From assembly GCF_030817475.1 (NCBI RefSeq), contig NZ_JAUSZJ010000002.1, positions 248,001 to 312,000 on the forward strand: DNA of 64,000 bases, given 5' to 3'. The position numbers were made by a program, and so were the translations under genes. Under the pieces are notes generated by a model. It was given only the letters and a program-made list of their open reading frames with translations, was not told the DNA's origin and ran no database searches. Origin of the DNA: Streptomyces sp. V2I9. GTDB lineage: Bacteria; Actinomycetota; Actinomycetes; Streptomycetales; Streptomycetaceae. This document shows, in pieces, positions 62,678 to 64,000 of the stretch (positions within the stretch are counted from its first letter, which is position 1; the number at the start of each line of letters is the position of its first letter).

Positions 62678-63355
62678 GTGGCAGCACGACCGTTGAAAGA
62701 GATCATCGAGCCGGGGTGGGCCGACGCCCTCGAACCCGTCGCCGAACGCATCGCCGCTATGGGCGACTTCCTCCGCGCGGAGATCGCCGCGGGACGCACC
62801 TACCTGCCCTCCGGGGCTCATGTGCTGCGGGCGTTCCAGCAGCCGTTCGAGGAGGTGAGGGTGCTGGTCGTCGGCCAGGATCCGTATCCCACTCCGGGAC
62901 ACGCGATCGGCCTGAGCTTCGCGGTGGCCCCCGAGGTCCGGCCGCTGCCGGGGAGCCTGGAGAACATCTTCAGGGAGCTGCACGGGGACCTCGGGCTGCC
63001 CCGGCCGTCCAACGGCGATCTCACACCCTGGACCCGGCAGGGGGTGCTGCTGCTCAACAGGGCGCTGACCACCGCGCCCCGGCGGCCCGCCGCCCACCGG
63101 GGCAAGGGCTGGGAAGAGGTCACCGAGCAGGCCATCAAGGCGCTGGTGGCACGGGGCACTCCGCTGGTGTCGGTCCTGTGGGGGCGCGACGCCCGCAATC
63201 TGCGCCCGCTGCTGGGTGACTTCCCCGCGATCGAGTCCGCGCACCCCTCTCCGATGTCCGCGGACCGGGGCTTCTTCGGCTCACGGCCCTTCAGCCGCGT
63301 CAACGAACTCCTGGAGCGCCAGGGGGCGCAACCGGTGGACTGGCGGCTTCCGTGA
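62678..63355 (+). CDS. ung: Uracil-DNA glycosylase
   Basis: 225 residues from GTG 62678. The family 1 catalytic motif is [20 protein letters not shown] with Asp68, in the actinobacterial form that has Pro where many bacteria have His after GQDPY. The second motif is [20 protein letters not shown]. The enzyme removes uracil from DNA in base-excision repair, which matters in GC-rich genomes where cytosine deamination is costly. It is coupled by a GTGA overlap to the following kinase-type gene. Confidence 0.97.
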   Translation: MAARPLKEIIEPGWADALEPVAERIAAMGDFLRAEIAAGRTYLPSGAHVLRAFQQPFEEVRVLVVGQDPYPTPGHAIGLSFAVAPEVRPLPGSLENIFRELHGDLGLPRPSNGDLTPWTRQGVLLLNRALTTAPRRPAAHRGKGWEEVTEQAIKALVARGTPLVSVLWGRDARNLRPLLGDFPAIESAHPSPMSADRGFFGSRPFSRVNELLERQGAQPVDWRLP

Positions 63356-64000
63356 CGCACACCTCGTCGTCCGGCCCCGGCGCGTATGTCGTCGGGGTGG
63401 ATTCCGGGGGTTCCGGGCTGCGGGTGGCGCTGGGCCGGGTGGGTCGGCCGGGGCCGTTGTCGACGACGGTCTGCGCGGAACCGGTGCGGACGGGGCCCGG
63501 CGGCATCGACGCCGGGCATCTGCTGGAGCAGGTGCTGCCGGCCGTCCGTGGGTTGCTGGAGCAGGCGGCTGCCTCGGCGGCCGGCGACCACGCCGGTAGG
63601 GGCGGCATCGCGGCGCTGGCGATCGGGGCCGCAGGAATGGCCACGCTGGGCGAGCGGTTGCGGACGGAACTGCCCGGCGCGCTCGACAAGGCGCTGGGGG
63701 TGCGCCGGCTGGCGCTGGCGGCCGACGCGGTGACGGCCTACGCGGGCGCGGTGGGGCAGCGCCCCGGAGCGGTCGTGGCGGGCGGTACGGGCATGATCGC
63801 CCTCGGTACGGACCTCAAGGAGTGGCGCAGGGCCGACGGGTGGGGTCACCTTCTGGGTGACAGCGGTGGAGGCGCGTGGATCGGCCGCGCCGGGCTGGAC
63901 GCGGCGATGCGGGCCCACGACGGACGTCGTGGCGGTTCCCCCGCGCTCCTGGAGCGGCTGCGGGCCGCGTTCGGACCGGCGGAGGAGCTGCCGGGACTGC
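63352..64000 (+). CDS. BadF/N-acetylglucosamine kinase-type ATPase (partial)
   Basis: The first 216 residues, cut by the window end. GTG 63352 overlaps the ung stop by four bases. The N-terminal ASKHA phosphate loop reads [20 protein letters not shown]. Further motifs are [49 protein letters not shown] and [20 protein letters not shown]. These match BadF/BadG/BcrA/BcrD ATPases that act as N-acetylglucosamine kinases. It probably recycles amino sugars from the cell wall. Its coupling to ung is positional and not obviously functional. Confidence 0.9.
   Translation, partial: MTHTSSSGPGAYVVGVDSGGSGLRVALGRVGRPGPLSTTVCAEPVRTGPGGIDAGHLLEQVLPAVRGLLEQAAASAAGDHAGRGGIAALAIGAAGMATLGERLRTELPGALDKALGVRRLALAADAVTAYAGAVGQRPGAVVAGGTGMIALGTDLKEWRRADGWGHLLGDSGGGAWIGRAGLDAAMRAHDGRRGGSPALLERLRAAFGPAEELPGL

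Overview
The window is high-GC chromosomal DNA of a Streptomyces (or a very close actinobacterium). The evidence is the strong G/C bias at third codon positions, frequent GTG and TTG starts, GTGA start/stop overlaps, hairpin terminators without a T-tract, and gene families typical of the genus (SpoIIE/STAS/HATPase partner-switch proteins, TerD, DUF6643, DUF5134, DUF6421, DUF6986, deazaflavin-dependent reductase). I see no rRNA, tRNA, CRISPR array, prophage or insertion sequence. It reads as ordinary chromosome, mostly regulatory, redox and cell-envelope genes.

Region 1-6.2 kb is a partner-switching signalling island. It holds a very large sensor that joins histidine kinase, receiver, PP2C phosphatase and RsbW-like kinase domains, a STAS antagonist and a stand-alone RsbW-like ATPase. 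Two further STAS genes are broken by small frameshifts at simple repeats (one at the window edge, one translationally coupled to the sensor). From 6.2 to 17.2 kb come a Nudix hydrolase, apolipoprotein N-acyltransferase, a PH-like membrane protein, a glutamate-racemase-family enzyme, an HpnB-like glycosyltransferase, a TerD protein, an exported SPOR/phosphodiester-glycosidase protein, an exported SGNH hydrolase and two small Streptomyces-type proteins.

Region 17.3-28.3 kb contains a beta-helix/AAA+ fusion, a membrane protein that looks like an alpha/beta-hydrolase split by membrane spans, a DeoR regulator, an SRPBCC protein, an SDR/DUF2867 protein, a Cds1-like cysteine desulfhydrase and a second RsbW-like ATPase. 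Region 28.3-39.8 kb is rich in regulator/target pairs with visible operators: a ROK repressor divergent from an MFS transporter, a TetR regulator divergent from a deazaflavin-dependent reductase, and a ROK sugar kinase divergent from a LacI regulator. Between these lie a geranylgeranyl-reductase-type flavoprotein, an M20 dipeptidase, an MBL hydrolase and a P-loop kinase/Nudix fusion.

Region 40-50.3 kb holds a DUF6986 lyase-like enzyme, the electron-transfer flavoprotein operon (etfB-etfA), a flavin reductase, a thioredoxin, an acyltransferase, a B3/B4-domain protein, a transglutaminase-like protein and a compact DUF6421-SDR-threonine aldolase operon of unknown purpose. Region 50.5-64 kb has a GDPD, a GNAT, a DUF5134/M56-protease pair, a PAP2-HAD pair, a divergent LVIVD-repeat/DUF305 exported pair, a ferredoxin-reductase-type flavoprotein, a methyltransferase, a BNR-repeat protein, uracil-DNA glycosylase and the start of a BadF/N-acetylglucosamine-kinase-type gene. 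Names rest on motifs read by eye; no database search was possible.
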